NCBI RefSeq assembly: GCF_037969765.1
Contig: NZ_CP150207.1
Coordinates: forward strand, 248,001 to 312,000
Length of the DNA stretch: 64,000 bases
Direction: 5' to 3'
Source: Paenibacillus sp. FSL W8-0186
GTDB lineage: Bacteria > Bacillota > Bacilli > Paenibacillales > Paenibacillaceae
Below the pieces are notes generated by a model. That model was not told where the DNA came from. It saw nothing but the letters and a program-made list of their open reading frames with translations, and ran no database searches. The position numbers were made by a program, and so were the translations under genes. Positions 17,624 to 26,087 of this stretch are shown here, piece by piece. Each line of letters begins with the position of its first letter. Positions within the stretch are counted from its first letter, which is position 1.

Positions 17624-18580
17624 ATGAAAGCGGTAACAAGGGGTGAGCCGGAGCTGGGATTAACCAGGAAAAGGACAAAGTGGACCACATTCAAAAACCA
17701 AAAAGTGCTGTACATGATGTCCGTACCCTTCGTGCTATGGGTTCTGGTGTTCCAGTACTTGCCCTTATGGGGCTGGACTATGGCTTTCCAAAATTACAAA
17801 CCGGGAAAGAGCTTCCTCGAACAGAAATGGGTAGGCTTCGAGCACTTTGCCGCTTTATTTCAGGATGACCGATTCTATCTGGTGCTTAGAAATACCCTGG
17901 CTATGAGCAGCTTGGGGCTTGTCGCTGGATTTGTATTCCCTGTCATGTTTGCGCTGCTGCTAAATGAAGTGAGGGTACAGGTGCTGAAGCGTTTTGTGCA
18001 GACGGTATCGTACCTGCCCCATTTCGTATCGTGGGTTGTGGCCGCCGGGATTGTGAGTAAAATGCTGTCCACAGACGGAGGCGTCGTGAATGCTGTCTTA
18101 ATGAGCCTTCATGTGATAGACCAGCCTATTCAATTTATGGCCAAGGGCCACATGTTCTGGGGCATTGTAACCGCGGCGGACGTCTGGAAGGAGACCGGCT
18201 GGAACGCCATTATTTACTTGGCTGCCATTGCGGGAATTGGACCGGAGCTGTATGAGGCGGCGAGAGTGGATGGAGCCAGCCGATTGCGCCAGATGTGGCA
18301 TATTACGCTGCCGGGCATCCGGCCGACGATTATCGTTCTATTAATTATGTCGATCGGTCATTTGATTGGCATTGGATTTGAGAGACAGTTTCTGCTTGGC
18401 AACCATATGGTCAGTGATTATTCCGAGGTCCTCGATTTATATTCTCTAAAATATGGGCTTGAAATGGGACGGTATTCATTTGGTACGGCGATTAATATTT
18501 TTAATTCCGTCATCAGTCTCATGCTGCTGTTTATTGCGAACGGAGCGTTCAAGAGAATAGCGAATGAGAGCATCATGTAA
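17624..18580 (+). CDS. ABC sugar transporter permease, LplB-type (importer 1)
   Basis: This 318-residue inner-membrane permease belongs to the carbohydrate-uptake-1 LplB family. Six hydrophobic segments are visible, beginning with MMSVPFVLWVLVFQYLPLWG. The cytoplasmic EAA loop that docks the ATPase is EAARVDGASRLRQMWHITLP. The ATG at 17624 was chosen because AGGAAGGGGG lies about 9 nt upstream; a frame extending to 17576 has no site. It is followed by the second permease and the binding lipoprotein. No ATPase gene is nearby, as usual for this class, which shares an MsmX-type ATPase. Control by the upstream kinase/regulator pair is likely. Confidence 0.92.
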   Translation: MKAVTRGEPELGLTRKRTKWTTFKNQKVLYMMSVPFVLWVLVFQYLPLWGWTMAFQNYKPGKSFLEQKWVGFEHFAALFQDDRFYLVLRNTLAMSSLGLVAGFVFPVMFALLLNEVRVQVLKRFVQTVSYLPHFVSWVVAAGIVSKMLSTDGGVVNAVLMSLHVIDQPIQFMAKGHMFWGIVTAADVWKETGWNAIIYLAAIAGIGPELYEAARVDGASRLRQMWHITLPGIRPTIIVLLIMSIGHLIGIGFERQFLLGNHMVSDYSEVLDLYSLKYGLEMGRYSFGTAINIFNSVISLMLLFIANGAFKRIANESIM

Positions 18581-18598
18581 GGGAAGGAGGAGCTTGCC

Positions 18599-19486
18599 AT
18601 AGCATCCAAATCGTTATTCGACAGACTGTTTGACGTCGTGGTCTATGTTCTTATTACGCTCATTACGATCATTACACTGTACCCGTTCTTGAACGTGCTG
18701 GCGATTTCTTTTAACGATTCGGTAGATACCGTCAGGGGCGGCATTACGATCTATCCGCGAGACTTCACCTTGCAGAATTACAAGCTGATTTTCAGCTACG
18801 ACGGTCTTATTACCGGGTTTAAAATATCCGTTCTGCGTACGGTAGTCGGCACGATTGCGGGACTGATCAGCGGCTCGATGCTTGCCTTTACGCTGGCCCG
18901 GACGGAATTCCAGGGCAGAAGGTTCATCTCGACCTTCCTGGCGATCACGATGTACGTGTCAGGCGGGCTCATTCCGGGCTTCGTTCTGATTCGTAATCTG
19001 GACCTGGTGAACACGTTTGCCGTCTATATTTTGCCGGGGCTGGTAAGCGCCTTCAACATTTTTGTCATCCGGTCGTTTATTGATGGGATTCCGTATTCCC
19101 TTCAGGAATCTGCGAAGCTGGATGGGGCGAATGATTTCACGATTTACTATCGGGTAATTCTTCCGCTATGCAAGCCGGCACTGGCTACTGTTGCTCTGTT
19201 CCTTGCCGTGGGCCAGTGGAATTCCTGGTTCGATACTTATTTATTTAACGGCTCTAACAGCAAGCTGACTACCTTGCAATATGAATTGATGAAGGTGCTG
19301 CAGAGCACGACCGTGAATGCGAACAATGTCCGCGGGGACAACATGAACCAATTGATGGCCCAGATTTCTCCGGATTCCGTTAAGATGGCCATTACGATCG
19401 TAGCCACGGTTCCGATTCTCGTCGTATATCCGTTTCTGCAGAAGTATTTTGTGAAAGGGATGACTCTCGGCGCAGTCAAAAGCTAG
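18599..19486 (+). CDS. ABC sugar transporter permease, YtcP-type (importer 1), apparent AUA start
   Basis: This permease of about 295 residues has the usual six membrane segments (VLITLITIITLYPFLNVLAI first) and the EAA-type loop ESAKLDGANDFTIYYRVILP. Conserved N-terminal residues of the family (SLFDRLFDVVVY) lie upstream of the first standard start, a GTG at 18638 with no ribosome site. The only codon placed correctly after AAGGAGG (8-nt spacing) is ATA at 18599, which restores these residues. Either an AUA start is used, or a point change or sequencing error altered an ATG. It forms an operon with the LplB-type permease 18 bp upstream. Confidence 0.85.
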   Translation: MASKSLFDRLFDVVVYVLITLITIITLYPFLNVLAISFNDSVDTVRGGITIYPRDFTLQNYKLIFSYDGLITGFKISVLRTVVGTIAGLISGSMLAFTLARTEFQGRRFISTFLAITMYVSGGLIPGFVLIRNLDLVNTFAVYILPGLVSAFNIFVIRSFIDGIPYSLQESAKLDGANDFTIYYRVILPLCKPALATVALFLAVGQWNSWFDTYLFNGSNSKLTTLQYELMKVLQSTTVNANNVRGDNMNQLMAQISPDSVKMAITIVATVPILVVYPFLQKYFVKGMTLGAVKS

Positions 19487-19567
19487 GGGAGCCCGATGAT
19501 CCGTGAGACCGGTATCGTCAGGTGTGGACCTGTTCAATACGCAATCATAACTAAGGGGTGTGATCAT

Positions 19568-21268
19568 ATGAGGCTAGGAAGGAAGGGGCTGGCAGCTACA
19601 CTACTCGTTCTGCTGATGCTGTCTACGGCATTAACGGGTTGTGGCGGGGCCAGAAATGGGGAGCAGCCTGACGAGTCGCAGCAATCAGACACCATACCGT
19701 CTAATGAAGTTATCACGTTGACGTATTTCTCTGAGGATCCGAACCCGAATTGGAATAAGATGCAGGACCGTATCGGCAAAATCATTACCGAAAAGACGGG
19801 TGTCATCCTGGATGCCGAATTTGCGGTGGGCGATCCAGGGCAGAAGGTGTCCATTATGGCCGCTACCGGGGAGTACCCTGATCTCATCGCTGCCAAAGCC
19901 GATTTGGGCAAATTGGTCGATGTCGGCGGGGTTCTTGATTTAACCGACTTGATTGAACAGCATGCGCCCAATATTAAGAAGATGTTAGGGGATAAGATTG
20001 TCCGGGCCAAATACAGCCTGGAGGATCAGTCGATCTATGCCATTCCTACCTGGTCCGCAGTAGAGGAGAAGAAATTTAGAGCAGAGCACGGCTTCGAATT
20101 GCAGCATCGGGTTGTAAAAGAAGCCGGCTATCCCGAAATTCGCACCCTTCAGGATTATGAGAAAGTCATCTCCGACTATTTAGCGAAGTATCCTACCGAT
20201 GAGAACGGAAATAAGAATATCGGCCTTTCCCTGAATGCAGATGATTGGCATATGTATATGGTGACTAACGTGGGCTTCATGACGACGGGCGCGCCTGATG
20301 ATGGAGAATATTATGTGGATCAGGAAACCTTTGACGTGACGTATCACTTCCGCCGCCCGGAAGAGAAGGAATATTTCCGCTGGCTGAACCACATGAACGA
20401 TATCGGCCTCTTGGACCCGGAGAGCTTCGTTCAGAAAACAGATCAGTTCAAGTCTAAAGTAGCATCAGGACGCGTGCTTGGTCTCATTGTTCCGATGTGG
20501 GAATTCGGGGATGCGCAGCAATCGCTGAAAGCGGCCGGCAAGTTCGATCATACCTATGGTCATTATCCAGTAACGCTGAGCAAGGAATATAAAGATCCCA
20601 GCTTCTGGTCAGCCGGCTTTGACGGAGGATATGGCGTAGCGATTTCCAGTCAATGCAAAGATCCTGTAGCTGCCATCAAGTTTCTGGACTACCTGGCTTC
20701 CGAGGAGGGACAAATTCTGGTGAACTGGGGCGTGGAAGGAATCGATTACGTCGTGGAGAATGGCAAACGATTTGTGCCTAAAGACATTCAGGACAAAATG
20801 GACCGGGAGGGCACGGCTTACACCAAGGAATCCGGCCTTGGATTCTACTGGAACATGATGGTTCATTATGGAGATGGAATCAAAGATTCCACAGGCAACT
20901 ATTTCACCAAGACGAATGCCGAGGAGCTGACGGCTTCCTACAGTGAGCCGGAGAAGGAAGCACTGGCCGCATACAATATAGAGCATTGGAAGGGCCTCTT
21001 CCCTAGTGAAGAGGAATTCCCGGAGAGAAAGGCCGGCGCAGTATACAACATCTCCTTGCCGGCAGATAACAAGGCGACTATACTGGGAGCCAAAATGAAG
21101 GATATTACTTGGAAGCGCATCCCGGAAGCGATTATGGCGAAGCCAGCGGACTTCGATGCCATTTGGGACAGCTACATGAAGGAGCTTGATAAAGCCGGCG
21201 TCAAGGAGATGGAAGAGGCTTATGGCCAGTTTGTTAAAGACCGGGTTAAGCTGTGGTATGGAGAGTAA
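19568..21268 (+). CDS. Extracellular solute-binding lipoprotein (importer 1)
   Basis: This lipoprotein of about 566 residues captures the transported sugar outside the membrane. A basic N-terminus, hydrophobic segment and lipobox LTGC (cysteine at ~24) mark a lipoprotein. The family fold of LplA-type binding proteins follows (TEKTGVILDAEF; ASGRVLGLIVPMWEF; the closing ADFDAIWDSYMKELDKAG). The ATG at 19568 follows AAGGGGTG at proper spacing; the in-frame extension upstream lacks a signal peptide. It closes the five-gene cluster and is followed by a strong terminator. Ligand unknown; the neighbourhood suggests a plant oligosaccharide. Confidence 0.92.
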   Translation: MRLGRKGLAATLLVLLMLSTALTGCGGARNGEQPDESQQSDTIPSNEVITLTYFSEDPNPNWNKMQDRIGKIITEKTGVILDAEFAVGDPGQKVSIMAATGEYPDLIAAKADLGKLVDVGGVLDLTDLIEQHAPNIKKMLGDKIVRAKYSLEDQSIYAIPTWSAVEEKKFRAEHGFELQHRVVKEAGYPEIRTLQDYEKVISDYLAKYPTDENGNKNIGLSLNADDWHMYMVTNVGFMTTGAPDDGEYYVDQETFDVTYHFRRPEEKEYFRWLNHMNDIGLLDPESFVQKTDQFKSKVASGRVLGLIVPMWEFGDAQQSLKAAGKFDHTYGHYPVTLSKEYKDPSFWSAGFDGGYGVAISSQCKDPVAAIKFLDYLASEEGQILVNWGVEGIDYVVENGKRFVPKDIQDKMDREGTAYTKESGLGFYWNMMVHYGDGIKDSTGNYFTKTNAEELTASYSEPEKEALAAYNIEHWKGLFPSEEEFPERKAGAVYNISLPADNKATILGAKMKDITWKRIPEAIMAKPADFDAIWDSYMKELDKAGVKEMEEAYGQFVKDRVKLWYGE

Positions 21269-21286
21269 GAATATAGCGTGAACTGG

Positions 21287-21317
21287 AACTGCCAACTTGT
21301 TGGTTGGCAGTTTTTTT
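21287..21317 (+). terminator. Terminator of importer 1 operon
   Basis: Perfect stem AACTGCCAAC / GTTGGCAGTT with a 6-nt loop and a run of seven Ts. Confidence 0.95.
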
Positions 21318-21346
21318 GTTGCAAGAATTGACTGCCGATGGCTTGC

Positions 21347-21739
21347 TTAAGATTTGGCGGCTGGCTCGCTGGCCGTGTGCTGAATATATTCCAGGTGTTG
21401 AAATCCCCAGCCGCACATCTCCGTCAGTACCTTGTGGAGAGATTTGCCGTAGTCCGATATGGAATATTCCACTTTAGGGGGGATTTCTTGATGAATCGTG
21501 CGGATCACCAGGCCGTCCCGCTCCAGCTCACGCAGCTGATTAGTCAGCATGCCTTGCGTGATATTCGGGAGCAGGCGCCGCAGTTCGCCGAAGCGTTTCG
21601 TGCCGTCCTGCAGCAAAATGAACAAAATTAAGGGCTTCCACTTTCCTCCGATCACGCGGAGTGTGGTCAATATGCCCGCTGTCTTTCCGTCATCGCGCAC
21701 CTCATCGCGCATCTCGTCTTGCATTTCGTCTTCCATCAT
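21347..21739 (-). CDS. HxlR-family transcriptional regulator
   Basis: This 130-residue winged-helix protein has the HxlR core from residue ~20: [16 protein letters not shown], the recognition region [18 protein letters not shown], and the wing [15 protein letters not shown]. The N-terminus is unusually acidic ([14 protein letters not shown]). It has a single cysteine (about residue 109) and no N-terminal cysteine, unlike the thiol-sensing YodB type. It is divergent from a flavodoxin-fold oxidoreductase gene, the common arrangement for HxlR quinone or electrophile sensors. GTAC-rich palindromes in between are likely operators. Confidence 0.9.
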   Translation of the reverse strand: MMEDEMQDEMRDEVRDDGKTAGILTTLRVIGGKWKPLILFILLQDGTKRFGELRRLLPNITQGMLTNQLRELERDGLVIRTIHQEIPPKVEYSISDYGKSLHKVLTEMCGWGFQHLEYIQHTASEPAAKS

Positions 21740-21828
21740 CGTCCGCGCCCCTTTCGTATGAGCACCTGTTTAACACAGATTTTACCAGAGGGCTAAGAAA
21801 TAGAACAGTACGCTCATTTGCAGTACTA

Positions 21829-21846
21829 AGTACGGTATACCGTACT
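21829..21846. promoter_or_regulatory. 18-bp perfect palindrome, candidate HxlR operator
   Basis: AGTACGGTATACCGTACT is a perfect palindrome in the regulator-oxidoreductase gap. Related AGTAC half-sites occur at 21806 and 21822. Confidence 0.75.
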
Positions 21847-21930
21847 AAAGGGGATGTCTGCTGGATATCTGTAAAATGTACCACCAACAAATGAACAAAC
21901 TTCCGGCTAAATGTACGATTTGGCATACAT

Positions 21931-21951
21931 AGTACGATAATAATGCGTACT
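21931..21951. promoter_or_regulatory. Second AGTAC...GTACT inverted repeat, candidate HxlR operator
   Basis: AGTAC (21931-21935) and GTACT (21947-21951) form an inverted repeat separated by an AT-rich 11-bp centre, 68 bp upstream of the oxidoreductase start. It shares half-sites with the palindrome at 21829. Confidence 0.6.
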
Positions 21952-22018
21952 TTACACCTCAGCGCATTCTCGCCAATAATGGGATTGCATCGCGATGCAC
22001 CATTTAGGAAGGAGAGAT

Positions 22019-22561
22019 ATGCTGGTGAAAATCATGGCTATCCTGGCCCATCCCGATTTGAACACTTCTCGCGCAAACCGGGCGCTATGTCTGGAATTAC
22101 AGCGAGCGGGAGTGCTGCTTCATGATCTATATGGGGCGTATCCGGACTGGAACATCGATGTGAAGCAAGAACAACAGCTGTTATTGGAGCATGACCGAAT
22201 CATTCTTCAATTCCCTTTGTACTGGTACAGCAGTCCGCCGCTGCTCAAAAAATGGTTCGATGACGTACTGGAGTATGGCTGGGCCTATGGATCAGGTGGA
22301 GATCAACTGAAGGGCAAAGCATTCATGGTGGCAACGACGACGGGAGGGTCGGAGAAAGAGTATCGCTCAGGAGGGTTTAACCGATATACCCTTAGCGAGC
22401 TTCTGCGGCCGATCGAGAGAACCCTCACCCGGTGCGATGCCGAATTTCTGCCGCCATTCGTCACGTACAATACAACGAAGGCGACGGATGCAGAGCTTCT
22501 GGAGGAAGCGCAGCGTTATGCGGAGACCGCCCGGATGCCGTCGGAGCTGCTGATGAGTTGA
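22019..22561 (+). CDS. NAD(P)H-dependent oxidoreductase, flavodoxin-2 fold
   Basis: This protein of about 180 residues belongs to the KefF/MdaB-type quinone reductase family, which uses FMN or FAD and NAD(P)H for two-electron reduction of quinones. Visible family features are the N-terminal AHPDLNTSRANRAL loop, FPLYWYSSPPLLKKWFD, the YGWAYG loop, and TTTGGSEKEY. The ATG at 22019 follows AAGGAG at short spacing; a GTG six nt later is an alternative. It is divergent from the HxlR regulator, which probably represses it until an electrophile or quinone appears. Confidence 0.9.
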   Translation: MLVKIMAILAHPDLNTSRANRALCLELQRAGVLLHDLYGAYPDWNIDVKQEQQLLLEHDRIILQFPLYWYSSPPLLKKWFDDVLEYGWAYGSGGDQLKGKAFMVATTTGGSEKEYRSGGFNRYTLSELLRPIERTLTRCDAEFLPPFVTYNTTKATDAELLEEAQRYAETARMPSELLMS

Positions 22562-22587
22562 AGCTGGTCAAACCAGAGCAATTTACA

Positions 22588-22618
22588 ATGGTCCTGTAAG
22601 GAGCACTTACAGGACCAT
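22588..22618. other. Perfect 13-bp hairpin between convergent genes
   Basis: ATGGTCCTGTAAG-GAGCA-CTTACAGGACCAT. It lies between convergent genes but lacks a T run on either side, so it is a weak or non-intrinsic terminator. Confidence 0.6.
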
Positions 22619-22645
22619 ACTGAATATATGAAGCAGTCACATGAA

Positions 22646-23071
22646 CTATTGAAGCGTAAAATCAAGGGACTTTTGAATGTCCAACCCTCGCTTAAAGTGA
22701 AGAGTGTAGTCTCCCTTCTCCCATTCCAAATTATGAAGCCGCATCTCAAACGCGGCTAAGTCCTCGGTTTCTCTCATTGACTCTTGCTGAAGAATTTCGC
22801 TTTCCCCGCGTTTTGTCACATATAATTGAGCCTGAAGTAAGCTTTCCTTCTGATCTGGATAAATGGCTATTGCGGTTAGCGGAGCATGGTTGATAAAACG
22901 ATCAGAACTGTCGTTTATTTTGGGCAATTCGTGATTCGGTGTAAACCCAAGTTGGAGATCGTAGCTGTTGTTCATGGTTAGATTTGAAATAAGTGCTCGG
23001 GACAGCATCCAGAGGCAGATGATCCCTAGAATTGAAATAAGGATCAGGGAGGTTCTTCTTCTTGGCATCAT
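22646..23071 (-). CDS. Membrane-anchored protein of unknown function
   Basis: This 141-residue protein starts with a short basic stretch and one hydrophobic segment (SLILISILGIICLWMLSRALI), leaving about 110 residues outside. The remainder is hydrophilic beta-prone sequence ending DIQKSLDFTLQ. I do not recognise the family. AGGAAAGGGG precedes the ATG. It is monocistronic by spacing. Confidence 0.7.
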   Translation of the reverse strand: MMPRRRTSLILISILGIICLWMLSRALISNLTMNNSYDLQLGFTPNHELPKINDSSDRFINHAPLTAIAIYPDQKESLLQAQLYVTKRGESEILQQESMRETEDLAAFEMRLHNLEWEKGDYTLHFKRGLDIQKSLDFTLQ

Positions 23072-23148
23072 TGCTTTCCCCTTTCCTCCAAATATAATAT
23101 TACTATATAGCTATACCACTGAGATTAAATAGCAAGGGAGCATCAGAC

Positions 23149-23364
23149 ATGGCCATCCGTCGTGGAGCTGTAGAGCAAGATTACATTATTGAGCATGTCA
23201 CAGAGGTATTTCAATGCAGAGTTCTTTGGAGCGAAGGGCGTCCATGCTTGGAGTATAGGAGTGACCGAGAGCTGGAGCAAATCACGGAGTATGTCCAAGT
23301 TAACTTTGAAGTCGAGCTGCTGGATGTATTTTTTACAGCGGTGGAGAGCTTGCCGGCAGACTAG
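23149..23364 (+). CDS. Small acidic protein of unknown function
   Basis: This 71-residue protein has AAGGGAG before its ATG and balanced protein-like composition (FQCRVLWSEGRPCLEY in the middle, acidic C-terminus with VELLDVFF). It has two cysteines and no membrane segment. I recognise no family. It converges on the stalk-protein gene, ending 5 bp before that stop codon. Confidence 0.6.
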   Translation: MAIRRGAVEQDYIIEHVTEVFQCRVLWSEGRPCLEYRSDRELEQITEYVQVNFEVELLDVFFTAVESLPAD

Positions 23365-23369
23365 AGCGA

Positions 23370-24335
23370 CTATCGATAATCCGTTCTTACCTCGCCTGGC
23401 AGCGTAAATGCCGTAACCCCCTCTGAGTCAGTGACCCTATCGCCAACAATGCGTTCGTAAGCGAGAGTCGTATATTGGTAGTTTGTATCGATCATCCCGT
23501 ATTCGGTATGACTGCTGTCTCCAAAAATACCATACGAATAGTACAGCATGTTTTTGTTGATTTCAGGAGCTTTTCCCGTGGAGTTTGTGATACTCGTTCC
23601 CATAAGGGTCTCCGTGTGACCGGTAGAGGCGTACTCAAAGTTAGCTTGCCAAGTACATACTAGAAAGTTATCCTGCAGTTCGACCCAGGATATCGTATCC
23701 CCATAAATGTAGTAATAACTCAACGCTTCGCCTTCCGGAAAAATAAACGTCCTATCGTAATTTTCATCTATAATCTTGGTCTCCAGCGGGGGGTTCATGT
23801 AGTGAACGGACTGAATGAGCCGCATGATTTTCGGTCTTGCCTCTTCGAGAGAGCCGCGATACAAAATATTCTTAGTCTCCTCGCTGAGCGGCGAGTAAAT
23901 TTTAATTACCCCTTGAGTCCACTCCACCTCATATCCAAAGGAATGGGCAATCAGGCGCATCGGAACATAAACGGTTCCATTTTTTAATTTGGCTGGCGCA
24001 TCCAGGTCTAGAGCTAGATCGCCGGATTTTGTCCCCCGCAATGTGGCTTTTTTGGTGCCGGGCTTCAAGCTTAGGCGTTCTCCCCATTTCTGTACGGTGA
24101 CCGTAGATGTTTTGGTATCCCACTGCACCTGAGCGTCCAACGCTTCGCTAATGATGCGCAGCGGGACCAGGGTTCGTCCGCGATCCGTGATGACGGGCAG
24201 GCGCTCGGTGATCGTTTTTCCTTCTATAATCAGCTTGGTGGCAGGTGCAGAGGCGGCATAGGCCGCTGGAAGGTTAGCAAGAAGTACAATAAAAGCTACC
24301 GCCGCAAGGACGGCGTGGCGAAGCCAGTTCTTCAT
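23370..24335 (-). CDS. Secreted protein with copper-amine-oxidase N-terminal (stalk) domain
   Basis: This 321-residue exported protein has a signal peptide ending at AYAASA. Residues ~35-150 carry the Cu-amine-oxidase-N repeat common in Paenibacillus surface proteins: PVITDRGRTLVPLRIISEAL, VQWDTKTSTVTV, GTVYVPMRLIAHSFGYEVEW. The domain is a binding or structural module and implies no oxidase activity. The C-terminal ~170 residues are a unique beta-rich region with many Tyr and Thr (SYYYIYGDTISWVELQDNF). Function unknown. Confidence 0.85.
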   Translation of the reverse strand: MKNWLRHAVLAAVAFIVLLANLPAAYAASAPATKLIIEGKTITERLPVITDRGRTLVPLRIISEALDAQVQWDTKTSTVTVQKWGERLSLKPGTKKATLRGTKSGDLALDLDAPAKLKNGTVYVPMRLIAHSFGYEVEWTQGVIKIYSPLSEETKNILYRGSLEEARPKIMRLIQSVHYMNPPLETKIIDENYDRTFIFPEGEALSYYYIYGDTISWVELQDNFLVCTWQANFEYASTGHTETLMGTSITNSTGKAPEINKNMLYYSYGIFGDSSHTEYGMIDTNYQYTTLAYERIVGDRVTDSEGVTAFTLPGEVRTDYR

Positions 24336-24537
24336 GGTACGTTACCTCCGTGAAAATTTTCATTGGTACTGTATTAGACGCATAGAGGGACTGGAAAGTT
24401 TTGTTAGTATGAGTTTATGGAGCATCAGCTGGGGGCTTACACTGGTTAATGATAAGCAGTGCAAAACACATGTAAATTTGATTGAAAATCGACGAATTAT
24501 AAATACAATGTATTTTTGTGATTGCTAGGATAGAAAT

Positions 24538-24565
24538 AAAAAGGACTGCTAGCAGCAGCCCTTTT
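24538..24565 (-). terminator. Terminator of the 222-residue secreted protein gene
   Basis: AAAAGG...CTGCTAGCAGCAG...CCCTTTT stem, followed on the minus strand by a T run, 21 bp past the stop at 24587. Confidence 0.8.
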
Positions 24566-24586
24566 AGATACGCGCTTGATATTCTA

Positions 24587-25255
24587 CTAAATGCAACCTG
24601 GGATTCCTGCTTGTACAGTAGTCCATTCCTTTGTTGTTCTAACTGTTGTTGTCGTTACCTTAATAAGTCCCATATTTCCAATTGATATCCACGAATCTAC
24701 TTTAACGGTAGCATTCAATTCAATTTTTTCGCCGGAACTAGTCACTTTAGCTCCAACATCTTTACTAGCTATCGTAAAAGTTGTAAATAAATTATCATCG
24801 TTATCTATTACTGAAACGGTCGCATTATTGACAGAAGTAAATTTGTTCCACGAGTAATTTGCAGCTACTTCATAAGATAATTCAAACGATCCACCAAGAT
24901 TAGTTGTATAATATAACATTTTTAATCCAGTGCAAAAGTCAGACGCAGCACGAGGAGCTATTCTATTAAGGTTTTCTGTTGATGTAACTTCTTTAGGGGC
25001 TTGTTTTAATTGATTAAGGGCTTGTTCCAATTCCCCGACAGTAACAGTAACGGATTCATCTGAAAAAGTAGCATCAGTTTTTTTTAGATCTTCAGGATCT
25101 AATCCTAGATATTCAATAACTTGGTTTACATTTTCTTCAGTTACAATTGTGTCTGTTGATAATGATCCACTTGCGCTCGCTAGTCCACCAACCGGTAAAA
25201 TTAGAACGATAGATAGACATAGAGCGATACATAAATTAATAGACTTTCTTACCAT
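24587..25255 (-). CDS. Secreted protein of unknown function
   Basis: This 222-residue protein begins with a clear signal peptide (basic start, long hydrophobic core, cleavage near ASASGS). An acidic segment of ~80 residues follows (YLGLDPEDLKKTDATFSDES), resembling a propeptide, then a Thr/Val-rich beta domain containing two cysteines (FCTGLKML near 107 and the penultimate GCI). AT content is higher than in neighbours. The leader, acidic pro-region and C-terminal domain resemble processed secreted peptides of Firmicutes, but no family is recognised. Confidence 0.75.
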   Translation of the reverse strand: MVRKSINLCIALCLSIVLILPVGGLASASGSLSTDTIVTEENVNQVIEYLGLDPEDLKKTDATFSDESVTVTVGELEQALNQLKQAPKEVTSTENLNRIAPRAASDFCTGLKMLYYTTNLGGSFELSYEVAANYSWNKFTSVNNATVSVIDNDDNLFTTFTIASKDVGAKVTSSGEKIELNATVKVDSWISIGNMGLIKVTTTTVRTTKEWTTVQAGIPGCI

Positions 25256-25373
25256 TAGACTATTACCTCCCTCTTTTTTTACTATAATACCATATTATAT
25301 ACATATTTTACATAATTTTAGGTAAAATGTAAATATGCACTATTGTGGCACCTAATAATACAAAAGTATAAAT

Positions 25374-25388
25374 TCCACTTGAAGTGGA
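25374..25388. promoter_or_regulatory. 15-bp palindrome upstream of small membrane peptide
   Basis: TCCACTT-G-AAGTGGA is a perfect palindrome 45 bp upstream of the 51-residue membrane peptide start, in an AT-rich promoter-like region. It is a candidate operator or a short 5' leader hairpin. Confidence 0.5.
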
Positions 25389-25432
25389 TGTTATGTATAT
25401 AATCATAAATGAAAAGGAGGTGCTGTATCTAA

Positions 25433-25588
25433 ATGGAATCTATTGAAATAGGACTAAAATTATTTGTGATTATAATAGTTATCTCACTATTTTTTGCTCT
25501 GGTAGGTTTTCTAGCCAAGATATATTTAAGTAACTTCTTTGATAAAATATTTTCTTTAATTAAAAATATCTTCAAAAAAAAGGACTGA
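25433..25588 (+). CDS. 51-residue single-membrane-span peptide
   Basis: This short frame follows AAGGAGG at slightly long spacing. It encodes an N-terminal acidic start, one hydrophobic span (LFVIIIVISLFFALVGFL) and a strongly basic tail (FSLIKNIFKKKD). Size and layout resemble small membrane peptides, including type I toxins and modulins, but no named family matches. It is divergent from the secreted 222-residue protein across AT-rich DNA with a palindrome. A terminator at 25950 lies on its strand. Confidence 0.5.
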   Translation: MESIEIGLKLFVIIIVISLFFALVGFLAKIYLSNFFDKIFSLIKNIFKKKD

Positions 25589-26087
25589 CTATATTGTGGT
25601 GCGTACCCGCTTGGGGGCACCTGAAAGGGTGAGAAATCAGTTCCAGTCCGTCCCAATAGCATTAGGGAAGGGCTCATTCAACAACTAGAAGACTTACTTT
25701 TGCGTATGCCGGATGAAGTAGAAGAAGGACAAGCGAAAGATGTTATAAAACCAAAAGAGGATACAGGGTACGACGGGTTGCGTCGTAAAGGAAGGGAAGA
25801 ATCTCCTGCCTGAGTATTACGGGTATGGAAGAGCAATGGATAATCTCGCTGTGTACTGCAAGTGATTTCAAAGTGAAAAGGAGCTTTGGCTGCTGACTTG
25901 CTGGTTTAGCAACATTGTCTAAAGGGAACAAGTTAATAGTAAGTTATTAAGGGCTTGGGGCAACCAAGCCCTATTTTTCTTGCAAATGTGGCAAAAGATG
26001 ATCTTTTTAGAGGAGTATGTGAGGGAGTGTGGAAGTAAATAGGGCAGAGTAACTATTTTTTGCATTGATTTTATAGGAGGGATTGAT
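25589..26087 (+). other. Gap with a protein-like fragment and a terminator
   Basis: A frame from about 25625 to 25813 reads like the tail of a real protein (SIREGLIQQLEDLLLRMPDE, then an acidic and basic end) but has no plausible start. An overlapping frame from 25596 (VVRTRLGAPERVRNQ) stops at 25688. This may be a frameshifted remnant. No family is recognised. Confidence 0.35.
25950..25978 (+). terminator. Rho-independent terminator
   Basis: AGGGCTTGG-GGCAA-CCAAGCCCT followed by ATTTTT. It ends a plus-strand transcript from the small membrane peptide region. Confidence 0.85.
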
